From Mesaphorura yosii (Eukaryota > Arthropoda > Collembola > Poduromorpha > Tullbergiidae), in assembly GCA_009869945.1 (NCBI GenBank), contig WIXG01000233.1:61414-125413 (forward strand): a stretch of 64,000 bases of DNA. The letters run 5' to 3'. Made by a program: the position numbers and the translations under genes. Position 1 is the stretch's first letter; each line of letters begins with the position of its first letter. The notes beneath the pieces are model-generated. The model made no database searches. It was not told the DNA's origin and saw nothing but the letters and a program-made list of their open reading frames with translations. This document shows positions 46,587 through 57,616 of the stretch, piece by piece.

Positions 46587-47549
46587 AGAGAAGTATGATT
46601 TTAGTTCAAGCTAATATTAATTTTGTTTTAGTGTTCGAACTAGTCCTGTTTATAGTACTTTGTCTTGGTCTCATCTCAACCCGCTATCGCATGGAGTTGT
46701 ACCATAATTAATTAGTAACGCGTGCAATTTCGTACAATTAGTATACACAGTTTTTATACTCATGATACTTATTTTTGTTACAATCGCAATCTTGCAATAA
46801 TAAACTCAAGTAAGTCTTAATTAGCCATGGCGTCTCCAGTCTTTCTTTTTCTTCTTGTCGTTCCAGAGGAAAAGCCTCAATCAGGCCCATGTTTCACGGC
46901 GAATGAGATTGCTTACAAAGGTCAAGCTCAAGCCAAGGAAATTGGGCTTCACCATCACGAAGAGTAAACAAATACGGGCCTAATTCTGATTCGCATTACA
47001 GCATCGCATTTCTCATGACTGCTGTGTTGAGGTTGGATTTGGGGTAGAATGAACCAATCAAAGAGACACTTCTCAAATTCGCTGGTGACAACATGTAACA
47101 ATTTCGAGTGGATTTATTTATAGGTTGTAGACCCAGCTTTTATAATGCTAACTAAGAAAATATTGTGGAAGGAGTTGTTGCATTTATACTGTAAACCGTG
47201 GAGCACAATGCAAGCAGCTCAACGCACCACATAAGCAAGCTACCGATGTGCATGAACACAAAGAATCGGATCAAAACGTTTTATTCTCTCAGCAGTAGCA
47301 TCGTCGCCTTTGTTTTTGTCTTGAGTCATTTAGTGTTCAAAGTTCAATCATTCAAATTTCTTAAATAAATTGGACAGTGCAAAGCCGAATTGGAATTAGT
47401 TCGTTCTCATCCATTGCTCCCTGATTATCAGTCCCGTTTCACACTGCCGATGCTGTAGTTCAATTGCAACGAATTTCTCCAATCCAATCGTTAGTCAAAA
47501 CCGCTTCAGTTATATCACTTTTGTGCAGTTTCCAGTTTTCAAAAACAAC
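46587..47549. other. Intergenic between members 2 and 3
   Basis: Contains AATAAA at 46799 and about 0.7 kb without recognised features. Confidence 0.4.
46799..46804 (+). terminator. Poly(A) signal of four-TM member 2
   Basis: AATAAA about 215 bases past the stop codon. Confidence 0.5.
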
Positions 47550-48334
47550 ATGGCCGGGTGTTTCTCTTTGAAATCTACCTGCATCGTCGTGGCGTTGATC
47601 GATATGGTAAGTCATCATCCATCGGGTACAATTTTTGTCACCATCATTGTTAAATATCTCAGAAACTCCAAGTCAAAGTGACGTATCTGATGCTTTTTGT
47701 GTTTAGGTGGGGGCTACGCTTGTGGGAATTTTCTCTGTCATGTACGTTGGAACTCAGATTGGTTCTCTCGCTGGCATGCTCTCTGGAGACGGCATCAGTG
47801 TCAGCATGCGTGCTGAGTTTGGACAAGCCAGTAGGTTCCTTTGTTTCTTCAAGCAACCTGATATAAAGTTAACGTTACCATCGACCCTCTGACGTTGTTA
47901 CATTCTGAAAAATACCTTTGAACGTATGATTTAGTCGGTCTTTTGGTTGGACTGGGAATTGGGATCCTTGTGCTGTGCTTTGTGAAATTCTACATTGGTC
48001 TGACCCTTATGAGAGGAGCGGAGCAGGTAACTGCGAATCAGGGATCATTTTAATGTGAAACACCTGTATTATGCTCAAAGTCCTCCTTGTCTAACAGGAT
48101 GATTGCAATAAGTGCATGTTGTGCTTCATTGCTTCTTGCGTCTTTCTTTCGTTGAATATGGTCGGTAGCGTTCTCTACAGCACTGACTGGGCTGCTGCTA
48201 TCATCTCAACCATCTACCAACTCTCTTGCATTCTCCTGGTCTTCGCCTTCATGCGTCAACTCAAATTGAAGGCTAAATTGGCTCCTGTTGGTGATGAGAA
48301 GCCAATCATGAAGGGTGGTTTCGAAAATGTTTAA
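47550..48334 (+). CDS. Four-TM protein, array member 3
   Basis: Exons 47550-47606, 47707-47830, 47935-48026 and 48098-48334 encode 169 aa with intron phases 0, 1, 0. TM1 is built across exons 1-2 (IVVALIDM|VGATLVGIFSVMYV). TM2 is GLGIGILVLCFVKFYIGL, TM3 LCFIASCVFLSLNMVGSVLY and TM4 IISTIYQLSCILLVFAFM, followed by a basic tail. Exon 1 ends IDM|gtaagt, nearly identical in position and sequence to IDM|gtaaac in member 4. Exon 3 is 92 bases. Function is unknown. Confidence 0.78.
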
Positions 48335-49837
48335 ATCAAAAGATGATGCGGTTGCTTCTAAAGCTTGATTTGTTTGGATATATGAATAACGTAAAGGCAT
48401 AGCTCTCTCTATTTTATGTTTGCAAGTCCTTTTCTTTTGCGTAAATTAATGAAACGATTTGAAGCATTTTCAAGATGATAAGGGTAGACGTTATTTCCTG
48501 TAGAGTGTAAGTTTGTATACGTATTTGTCAACTACTTGTGGACGTACGTGGCATCGATGATTTATGTTGTATGTTTACTTTTTGATTAGCTAAGGTCTTA
48601 CTCTAATTCATTCATTGATTCAAAAGAGAAATTTCGCTTATGTAATAAATTGGTCAGTATGTTTATGCTTTGGAATCCTAGCCATGTCGTTTCTAATCAG
48701 GTCGTCGGTTGGTACTGATGGAGCGCACTTGCCATGACTCACTCTTCCGAACTCGAATTAGCTTGGCAAACATCAAGGTCGAGTGCTTTAAAGGCACTGA
48801 ACGGATCATTTTTTGCACGCTTAGCATTTGTTGTAAACCACGCGAGTCACAAATCTCTCGCAATCTGGATACTGGATACGGCAGTGGACTTTCTCCACGA
48901 CTTCGCTTCAGTAGTAATTTCCCCTTGTTACCAGAGTCTAGTCTGTCCATGTCCCTGACTTCGCTAGAAGCATCAAAAAGAGATTCATGCACATAACCAC
49001 GTTGCATCAACAAGGAATTAGCATTTTAATGCTGGGAACTGGGAATATCTTTGTCCTTTGATACATGAAAGACGAACATGAGTCATGTCACCATAATCTT
49101 CAATCATTCAATATTCAAAATATGTGTGCCGCTGTCACTGCTGCAAATGCACAATTACATCTAATTTGGGTCAGTGGGTTCGTCAATTGCTGATATTCCT
49201 TTCTAATTTGATCATTACTTGCACTCGGCATCAAATGTTCAATAATAGAAACCGAATATCTGATGCTGCTCTGTCGGATTTTCTACTTTCTTTCGCTCAG
49301 CTTTTACATTAGTCTCAAAGTCTTCGGACTTGCAGTCTTTCCATTTCGATGCACATTTCGTGCTCTCGCTTGGCATAAAAACGAGACTAGTGAGCCCACT
49401 CATACCCCCGGTGTCCTCTGTCTTCGTATCTCGTTTCCTTATCTTAGCATCTCTTGTCTAGTGCATAAGTCCAGTGCCCCGCCCTTTCTTATCCAAAAAG
49501 GCCAGAACCTATTGTAAATACCACAAAAGCTAACATGTAAATTACAAATTGCAAATCACCGCTGCTGTCTCGGCTTGCTTACTCGCACATGATATAGACG
49601 ATCACGCTTTAAACCGAATCGTGTTTTCGTGCTGTAACGAGAATTCACATTTTACTCAGCGGTGCCGCGTTTTTAACAAACCCAAGCCCGTACTTCGGTC
49701 AACCAGTCTCCAATTGCCATCTCATTACATAATCTACAGTTTCTTTCAGTTAAAGTAATTACAAAAATTCCTCGACTTTCTCCTGTGAAAAGTGCCTTTA
49801 ATTTTTTGACTAGTTTATCTTCGGTCAGATCACAACA
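48335..49837. other. Intergenic between members 3 and 4
   Basis: About 1.5 kb. AATAAA at 48644-48649 is a likely poly(A) signal. Overlapping frames in both strands at 48693-49013 have no recognisable domain. Confidence 0.35.
48644..48649 (+). terminator. Poly(A) signal of four-TM member 3
   Basis: AATAAA about 310 bases past the stop codon. Confidence 0.4.
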
Positions 49838-50716
49838 ATGTCGAACTGCACGTTGAAAGTGACATCATGGCTAATCGCCATGATCGATATGGTAAACCAA
49901 GTTTCGATTCAATACGAAGGCTACATGGTTACATGTTGAACAGTGATAGCTGAGGTTAATATCCAATTTAAACCTTCACAGGTCGGAGCTGCGGCAATTA
50001 GTGTCTATGCAATAATCGCGTGGGGAATTGAATTCACACACGAGGTTAAATTTGCTGACCATGGAAAACTCGCTCATGATGTGACGTATTCAGATTTGTA
50101 TCGCGATTCTGAAGGTATCTCTAGCAGTAATAGATTCAAGTATTAGCGAGCAAAGAGTCTTATCTATTTTTTATTTTCTTTATTTTGTTCCTAGCCACTG
50201 CGTCACTCACTGCTCTGGTCAATGTTCTGCTCATTTGCACGGTCAAGATGTACCTCGGATTCGCGCTGAAGCAAGGGATTGAACAAGTAAGTTAGAAATG
50301 AAGATTTTGAAAAATTTGACTTTATTGAAAAAGTTTCGGAAACTGGAAACTCAGTATCCATTAATTTGCAGAACCGCCTGGTGAAATGCAAAATATGGCT
50401 ACTTTCAACTGCCATCATTGTTGGCGTCTTTATTGCAATCGAGGTGTACCGCATTGCTCAGAGATCAAGCACCATCGTTACGTCAACCGCTACAATCGAC
50501 ATTGACGGTGACTCATCACAAACCATGTCAAATTCCTGCTTCCTTGGAGTTATGATGCTCATCACATACGAGACTTTTTGCATGTTCGTCATTTCGCTTT
50601 ACATGAGGCAAGCATTTGCGCGCAGCATCAACAAAGTTCCTGGTGTTGTCAGAATGGAGCCAGTGCGCCTTGAATTGAATGGAAAGCCTATGCCGATGAT
50701 TGTGGATGCGATATGA
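49838..50716 (+). CDS. Four-TM protein, array member 4
   Basis: Exons 49838-49891, 49982-50114, 50195-50286 and 50372-50716 encode 207 aa, phases 0, 1, 0, with exon 3 again 92 bases. TM1 is WLIAMIDM|VGAAAISVYAIIAW. Exon 3 encodes SLTALVNVLLICTVKMYLGF. The last exon starts NRLVKCK and has two further TMs (LLSTAIIVGVFIAIEV; LGVMMLITYETFCMFVISLY) separated by a Ser/Thr/Asp loop longer than in member 3. It has a cytosolic basic tail. Clearly paralogous to members 2 and 3. Function is unknown. Confidence 0.78.
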
Positions 50717-51094
50717 ATTCAATGTTCCTATGGTTAGAATTGGGTTAAAACCCTGTAAGAAAATTTTAGAAAAAAACTACAAGATTTAAAATCTTCTAAT
50801 CAGTCTTCGTATTTTTAATGTCGTGATTCATGAATAAAGTAAACAACAATGTTTACAAAGCCGTGATATTGTGCTGTGTCAATTGTTTCACTCTCTTTAC
50901 CTCGGTACTGGTTTAGTAAGTGATCAGGTTATCGATCTTGATCACGAACCGATACACTGAATGTGTGTTAGTGATCATTATCGTGAATTTATTATGCAAT
51001 AAGTGATCATGTCCACAAAGTGTATGAAAAAATAAACAGAATCAATTATCCATAACTATTTACATCATCCATAAAACGAATCAAAAAACGTATC
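50717..51094. other. Intergenic, convergent 3' ends
   Basis: Contains the member 4 poly(A) signal at 50833 and several gtgatca words near 50940-51010 that may be remnants of a transposon end. Confidence 0.3.
50833..50838 (+). terminator. Poly(A) signal of four-TM member 4
   Basis: AATAAA about 115 bases past the stop codon. Confidence 0.5.
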
Positions 51095-51480
51095 TGAATT
51101 ATATAAGCTGTGGTACCACTCTTCGCACAATTTACGTTCTAGTAGATTGTCTGCACCTCATGCCTTAATGCCGCAATTAACTTTGGCATGTCTCCATAAG
51201 GACTCAATAGTTTGAGTATCGACCCCGGTGATAGGGCCAATAAAAAAACTCGGAATGATTCACGGTTTGGTGCTGGAAATCATGGCTTCCAAGTCAGCGA
51301 TAAGCGGACCATTCATCGGACATTATTGTTGTCCCTCGTTTCACCTCCTTACATATTATGGGTAGCAAAGTTGTTGCGTCCCGTTTCGTGGTCAATGACA
51401 TTTTTTTAATATCTCACACACGATAATATCAACAGAGCCGAACATGGCAAAGGCACCCAAGTTACAAGATTCTTTAATAA
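51095..51480 (-). mobile_element. Dead ISXO2/Merlin-type transposase fragment
   Basis: On the minus strand the translation shows RDATTLLPIICKEVKRGTTI, SDEWSAYR, a stop, then HDFQHQTVNHSEFF. After a frame change it reads VDTQTIESLWRHAK and ERKLCEEWYHSLYN. These are the GT-I-SD-W-AY, VNHS-F and HTQ-IESLW blocks of ISXO2-like/Merlin transposases. At least two stops and one frameshift are present, so it is a fossil. It lies just past the P450 stop codon. Confidence 0.65.
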
Positions 51481-51491
51481 TGTTACGTTGC

Positions 51492-53265
51492 CTACAATTG
51501 GGTTCTTTTCGTGATATTTAAGAAAATTGGCTTCACTGCACCAAAGATCAATGAGCCTGCTTCAAATTCCAAATCCAAATGAGGATTGCAGAAGCTGAAT
51601 TCAAAATTGCGAAAAAGATGAGCCGCCGCAATTGACAGAGCCTCGGTTGAGAAACGCTGCCCAATGCAGTTCCGTGGTCCGTGCCCGAACGCATTGAACG
51701 CGTACGGAGAAGAATTCGCATAATTGTATTCTGAGTCTGCGGCAAGAAATCTTTCTGGGATAAACTTCTCAGGGTCGACAAAGTGTTGTGCATTTCGGTT
51801 AGCTGCCCAAGTAGGAATCATTACGACTGTTCCTTTCTTGACCGTGAATTTCAACCCCGTGCCTTCAGAATCGTCCAGCTCCCAATCTTGAGTGCAGACT
51901 CTTTCGATGCGAATGAAGAACGGAAACAGTCGCAGAGCTTCCTTTATGCATGCGTTCAAATACGTCAACCGTGATAACGCTTCTTGGCTGAGATGGCTGC
52001 TCGAGAGAGTGCTGAATACCGAATCAATTTCTTGAACCAGCTTCATGTGCATTGACTCATTTTTCGTGAGGTAGTAGACGAGCACCGCCAATATACTAGA
52101 AATTGGATCTTGGGCTGCAAAGAAGAAAACAAGGACTTGACACATGATTGTCATCTCGGTTATTCCCTGCTGTTTGTACTCAGGTGCGTCAATCTTCTGT
52201 AAAACATTGCTAATATGATCCGTGAAATCGCCGTGAACAATTCCAGCCTCCGCTCTTGACTTCAGAATGTTCTTGAATGTTCTAACAAAATCAGCCGCAG
52301 CGTGCTTGTCAAACAACGGTTTCGTCAAGAAGTTTCGGATGAATGGAAATGAAACTGCGAACGAAAGTAATGGTGAAAATTAAAGGACAGATTTTGTCAC
52401 GATCAGGAGCGTGTCTCAACTTACGACCAATCGAAGCCGATATTCCCACTTCTTTCTCCTCCAACTGAGTTGCATTCTTCTTGTCCTTCTTCACCTCAAT
52501 CTTAAGCAATCTATTCAGCATCTTTAAGAATGGATTGCTACTGAGGTCGCCTTTCATTTTGATGCTGAAGACGCAGCGTAGAATTTTGTCGGTCACCAGT
52601 TTGAAAGATTCGTGCTTCAAATTGTAATCCTCTAGCTTGCCAAATGGTGCCTTTGCAACCTTTAAACTCAAGCCAGACACATAGTCCAGCATACATTCAT
52701 TCAGTGTAGTGTTCATTTGTTTAATTTTTCCTGATGTCAAATACGGAGTGAGGAAGTGACGGACGATCTTCCATTTCTCAGCTGAAAAGTATTAATCCAC
52801 GTTATCCCACGCTTTACGTAAAAACACGCGCTGTTAAATTACCTGATAGAAAATCCAGCTGCTCATTTAACAGTGGCGATCCAAAATCTTGCACTCGTCT
52901 GCGGTTGAAATGCTGATAATCTTTGACGAGAATCTTCTTTATCAGCTCAGGATCACAAATGTGGATTTGCGGCTGCACACCTTCGTACACCTTAGAATTT
53001 GAGCCACACATTTTAGGACCTTACAATATATATGCAGTAGACTTGGACTTCTTACCCCATAAATTGGTCCATATTCTTTCATCCATGCCACGTCACGAAG
53101 TCCGTTTGCTATCGAGTGCGAATTAAACGTGGATCCAAGAATGTAGTGATGTGGACTAACTACAGGAATGCCAAGCGCCTCCAAGGTACCAAACTTCCTC
53201 CGGGCGTAGAGTATTAAGGCGGTACCAATGACCAAAAATATTGACACGACTGCAAGTACAAACAT
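51492..53265 (-). CDS. Cytochrome P450 (CYP3-clan-like)
   Basis: Exons 53265-53056, 52990-52843, 52781-52425 and 52354-51492 join in phase to 525 aa, a normal length. An N-terminal ER anchor (MFVLAVVSIFLVIGTALILY) is followed by YGPIYGVYEGVQPQIHICDP. The K-helix ExxR is in KEALRLFPF. The PERF-like motif is FIPERF and the heme-binding loop is FGHGPRNCIGQRFS with the axial Cys. The I-helix reads FFFAAQDPISS, so Pro stands where most P450s have the Thr of A-G-x-D/E-T. Substrate is unknown; CYP3-clan enzymes handle xenobiotics and hormones. The exon 2 acceptor at 52991 is fixed by phase and by the family block. Confidence 0.92.
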
Positions 53266-53635
53266 TGTACAAAGAAATCCTGTCTGTTCTTCCCGAAATC
53301 GAAATACAAATGCCAAGTGCGTAAAGCATGAAAGAAAATTCAAATGCTTAGCTTTACTTGGAACTTATTGATCATAAAATCAATACGTCCGACGCACGGA
53401 GCTGGCGAGCATGCAGCTGAACTTGTCACTGACCTTTAAACTCCGTGGAATTTATTTGAGATAAGAGAATTTAAGTTGAGTGCCTCAAGCCGAGCAGTAA
53501 ATGGCACTGAAAATGCAAGCGATGAGGTGGCACGTTGCAGAGTTGGTGAGCAATCTTGAAGAACTGAGAAGCATATGAACTGAAACTGGACGAGGCACGC
53601 GAGGCAGGGGAAATTGAGACAAAATCTACCGTTTG
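53266..53635. other. Spacer between P450 promoter and ABCG 3' end
   Basis: About 370 bases upstream of the P450 ATG. It should hold the P450 promoter (minus strand). An in-frame ATG at 53343 could extend the P450 N-terminus but weakens the anchor. Confidence 0.4.
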
Positions 53636-53641
53636 TTTATT
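53636..53641 (-). terminator. Poly(A) signal overlapping the ABCG stop codon
   Basis: AATAAA on the minus strand contains the TAA stop of the ABCG frame (CAA TAA A). If used, the 3' UTR would be about 15-25 bases. Confidence 0.35.
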
Positions 53642-56340
53642 GTTTTATCGACGCAATTTTATAACGTAATCCGAAATACGCCATAATTCTCAAGATGATT
53701 AGCATTGTAGATGCAATTAAACCATACAAGGGCACATTCACATTATCAGCATCAATTTCTTCCAGAAGCTTGCGCGGCTCCTTGAAAATGCAGTACGGCT
53801 GATCTGTGGAAAGCAAGGCAACAAACGTACAACTTAATTCTTGTCCCAAGTGTTACCCGGGTTGTTCAAATACCGCAACGGAGATCTTCTCGATCGTAGC
53901 CATAAATTGCGTAAAGCGTTGACTGAATTGTATATTTCGGGTATGAGATGTACGCAAACCACCTTAAATATATTGGAATCGAGTGTAGGTCCGTGAAGAG
54001 TCCGTTGAAGAGTACAAATGGTATAACTGATATGGGTGCAATAAAAACACAGGTCTCAATCGAGCAAAAGGAGCCGAAGAACATGCCAATTGCCTGGCAT
54101 ATCAGCGAGAGAAGGAGCATCATCACACAAACGATTGAGAAGCGGAATAACTCCAGAGGCTGTTCCATCATCAAATAAGTTATGATGACGAAGACCAGAG
54201 GAAACAAAATCTAAGGCAATGAAATCTTAGACTGAGAAACTTATTTTAAATGACAAGGTCCAAGTTGGGATTGGATACTTACTTGAAATGGCATGTCAGC
54301 AAGACTCCGAGCTGCGTAATAAGACTTGAGTGAATACCAAGAGTTTAAATGTTCTTTGACAATGACCTCGCGTTCCAATGGAACTAAAAATTTGAAGATA
54401 GTTTTAAATTGAACTATTACTAGGGTGGCTCAAGCACGTACATGTTAAAATGGTAGCCATTAATGAGCTGAACATGTTGAACAGGCATAAGAAGAATACT
54501 CCGCCACAGTTGTTCAAGGCATCCGTAGCACTGCTTCCGTGCCCCTGATAAATTAGCCCTGAAATTGCATTGAAATTGATCTGGCAAAACATGTCAGATC
54601 GAAAAATTTGAGTTTTGCACTGCCCCGTTACCTAGCAAAACAGCAACTACCAAGGTTGATCCCAATCTTATGTGATTCAGCATCTGAGAAAGAATCCGAT
54701 GACCGACCGTAACAATTTAACTGATTCTTACAATTGTTTGAACTCATGTTTTGACCTTTACCTTGTCCCTTACAACACAAAGCCAGGATCGCCTGAGTAA
54801 AACCATGAACTGATGCATTATTTTGCCGAACTTCTTATCCATTCTTTCGACCATCGTTTCTTCTGACGCCCTATCACTTGACTGTGCGATGCTCGATAAA
54901 TGTCCATTTGCACAACTGACTTCATCATTGACTGAGCTGTTGCCTGATGATGACAGCGAGCCACCTTGTTTAGACATTTCGAACAAAGTTGCAGTAACAT
55001 TACGCAAGTCGGTCACCGAATCTGCTCCATACTCTCCAGAGGCGACATCGAGTGCTGCAATGAGAGAGCATTGATGAAATAGGTAACAATTCTACTCTTA
55101 GGTGAAGGAGAATGAAGGCAAACCGAAATCGGCTGGATTGTATGTCACTGGACAGCTTAGCGACTGACTTTCCAAAAACGCCACGAGTGACTTGGTTGGC
55201 CCTTGATACAAACAGTGTCCGTCTGCCAACAAGTACAGAGAATCAAAGAGCTCAAAGATCTTGGCACTCGGTTGATGAATTGTGGCAATTATGTTACGGC
55301 CTCCTTCGCGTGCTAGTGACTTCAGGAGGGTCACACAGCTGTAGCATGATGCGCTGTCCAAGCCGCTAGTCGGCTCGTCAAGGAGAAGCACTTCGGGATT
55401 TGTAATCAGTTCGAGGGCAATTGAAAGACGCTTCCGCTCCCCGCCTGACAATTGGTTAGTTCGTGTCTCTAAACAATCGTAAATTCCAATCGTTTGAAGA
55501 ATCTGAGAAACCTGAAATACAGAGATCGGATTTGGCTGCTTAATTTTATTAAGCTTTTATCTACACAACTTCTTACGCCTTACGCGGTTCGATATTTGAG
55601 TCTTCGTAGAATTCACAGGCAACTTAAGTTGTGCTGCGAAGGTCATTGATTCCAGCACGGTCAGGTTCGGAAGCAAAATATCATCTTGCATAATGTAACA
55701 CGCCTGTTTGCGAAATCTTGACAAATTGCGAGGATGGCCATTCACTAATACTGTACCGCCATGGTTTGTTCTGAAATTAATATGTCAGGCTTACAGGACG
55801 ACTACGACGACTTAATGACTAAACTTCTGCCTGAAGAAGCTTGTAGAGAGGAAGAAGCACCACGTACTTGTATCCGGCCAGAATATTCAGCAATGTTGTT
55901 TTGCCAGACCCACTTTGACCCATTATCGCAGTCAACGCTCCTGCCTTAAACTCTCCAGAAACTTCGTGCATTATGGTCTTCATTGGCCGCGGACCTGACC
56001 TCATCGCTAAAGACAACACAAAACATTTGACAAAGTACCAGAGTTTCATCTTACAATGGAAATGAATCTTTCACTCACCTTGTCTCACGCTCCTATTCGG
56101 TTCAGGGACAGAATAACTTATGTCGAGGAATCCCAAATTAATCTGTTTAAGATTGGTTGTAGTGTCCGAAATGAAAAACTGTTGAGAATTCGGTGACTCT
56201 TTGATCTCTGGCTGTGGTCCATGGCCATTGTGATTCTTGTGCCAGGAACCATTTTGTTGTGCGATTATTGCTTCCTTCTGAGTTTTGGCCAACCGCGTGG
56301 ACGATTGAGAAATTAAGTCAGTATTCGTTCCGGTCCTCAT
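53637..56340 (-). CDS. ABCG-type half transporter (ABCG1/4-like)
   Basis: Ten exons in phase: 56340-56079, 56006-55868, 55770-55584, 55511-55124, 55054-54762, 54683-54632, 54558-54442, 54383-54283, 54210-53874 and 53803-53637, about 680 aa. The nucleotide-binding domain is N-terminal, as in ABCG proteins. It has Walker [12 protein letters not shown], signature [16 protein letters not shown], Walker [14 protein letters not shown] and the switch His in [11 protein letters not shown] Ser-rich acidic linker (exon 5) leads to six TM helices and the extracellular cysteines of the last loop ([15 protein letters not shown]). The ABCG1/4 group exports sterols and lipids as dimers. The gene is divergent from TDRD12, with 1.3 kb between start codons. 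Confidence 0.93.
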
Positions 56341-57616
56341 TTTGCTTGAGAGTTACGTTAAAATGGATACTCGCCACTGAAATTCAACAGCAGCCTTTAT
56401 CTGGATTCAACTCAAGTCAGAACTGATTCTTAAAAGTTAAAGTGGTAATGACTGGGATTTGCCAAAGCGCAAGAATGCGAGCAATGTGCACTTTCAGCAT
56501 ATGAGGTAAGGGCTTCCAGTCAAAGCCAAAGTCATTATGATTAGCATCGCATGAGCAAGAAGGCTAACTTCTACTCTTCCATGACTTGCGCAACAAAAAC
56601 TTGATCACTATGATCATACACCATCCTACTCTAAAGTATTGGCAGGGAATTACAGGAAAATGGAAGTCCAGCGATCCACTAATCTGATGCAATGTATGCG
56701 CTTCTTAAATTGTAATTAGGCTCTGAGGAGTCGAAAAATTCACACCAAAAAACTACAGCATTGACGAAGCAGCGTGCACGCAAAACAGGTTCTCATGGTC
56801 AAAGTTCAGGTTGACCTACGAAGTACACACGCATAGCCAGGTTGAGGCGTAGCTGTAGTGCATAATTTCAATGCAGATAACACGACTGGGTTAAACTACC
56901 ATGCAATCATTGGAACATTGCTTTACGACAAAGCGTAGGAGGCGTGAGGTGTGCCTTTTGGTCAATTCAGCTCTGTCCCATGCCATCACTGATGCAAGAG
57001 CCTAATTTGTAAGATTAGAACTTTGCTAAACCGAGGGTATGGTAATTTTGATAATCACACCTTGATTCATTTATGCTTCATCTTCTCTTCCGAGAACCAA
57101 ACCTCAATTGCTGATTAGATAACGTTTCTTCGATAATTTCACCGACAGTGAGTCGAGGCGCGAGGGGTTGCTTGACAGAAAAAGAACCGACTCCAAAATA
57201 AACAAAGACAAAGAGACACAATTTTATGCTTTGTTTCCTGATGTTGTTGTCTGTTGCCCTGCGTCTTCGCTTGGTTGCAATGCAAGGGAATAAATGGAAA
57301 ACAGTTTCAAAATAGTATACAGCGGGATTGTGGCCTTCTTATGTCAACTTATTCTAATTACTATTGTTCCATTGCCTTGCCTGAACCAATAGCCGGAGTT
57401 GACACTGAGTCACCGTGTGATGTCGACTTGCTTCTATCTGCAACTTCAGTTGTAAGACGCAGAGGGCAGAGTTCTTTTGTTGGGATAAAAGCAAGGCGTT
57501 GAGTTCTCTGACGCCAAAGGTTTTGACTTTTAATTTTAGCGTAGTTAACTAGCGGCACCCGTTATTGGGTAATATCACCGTGCTCGAGAGTAGAAGTGCA
57601 GTTATCCAGTGGAGCT
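56341..57616. other. Divergent intergenic region (ABCG / TDRD12)
   Basis: About 1.3 kb between divergent start codons. I see no gene; a plus-strand frame at 57254-57502 has no domain. Both promoters should lie here. Confidence 0.4.

Noticed and set aside
48693-49013. Frames of 74-106 codons on both strands
   Set aside because: Mutual shadows without domain or splice evidence.
50930-51010. Multiple gtgatca words suggesting transposon ends
   Set aside because: Could not pair them into convincing terminal inverted repeats for the Merlin-type relic.
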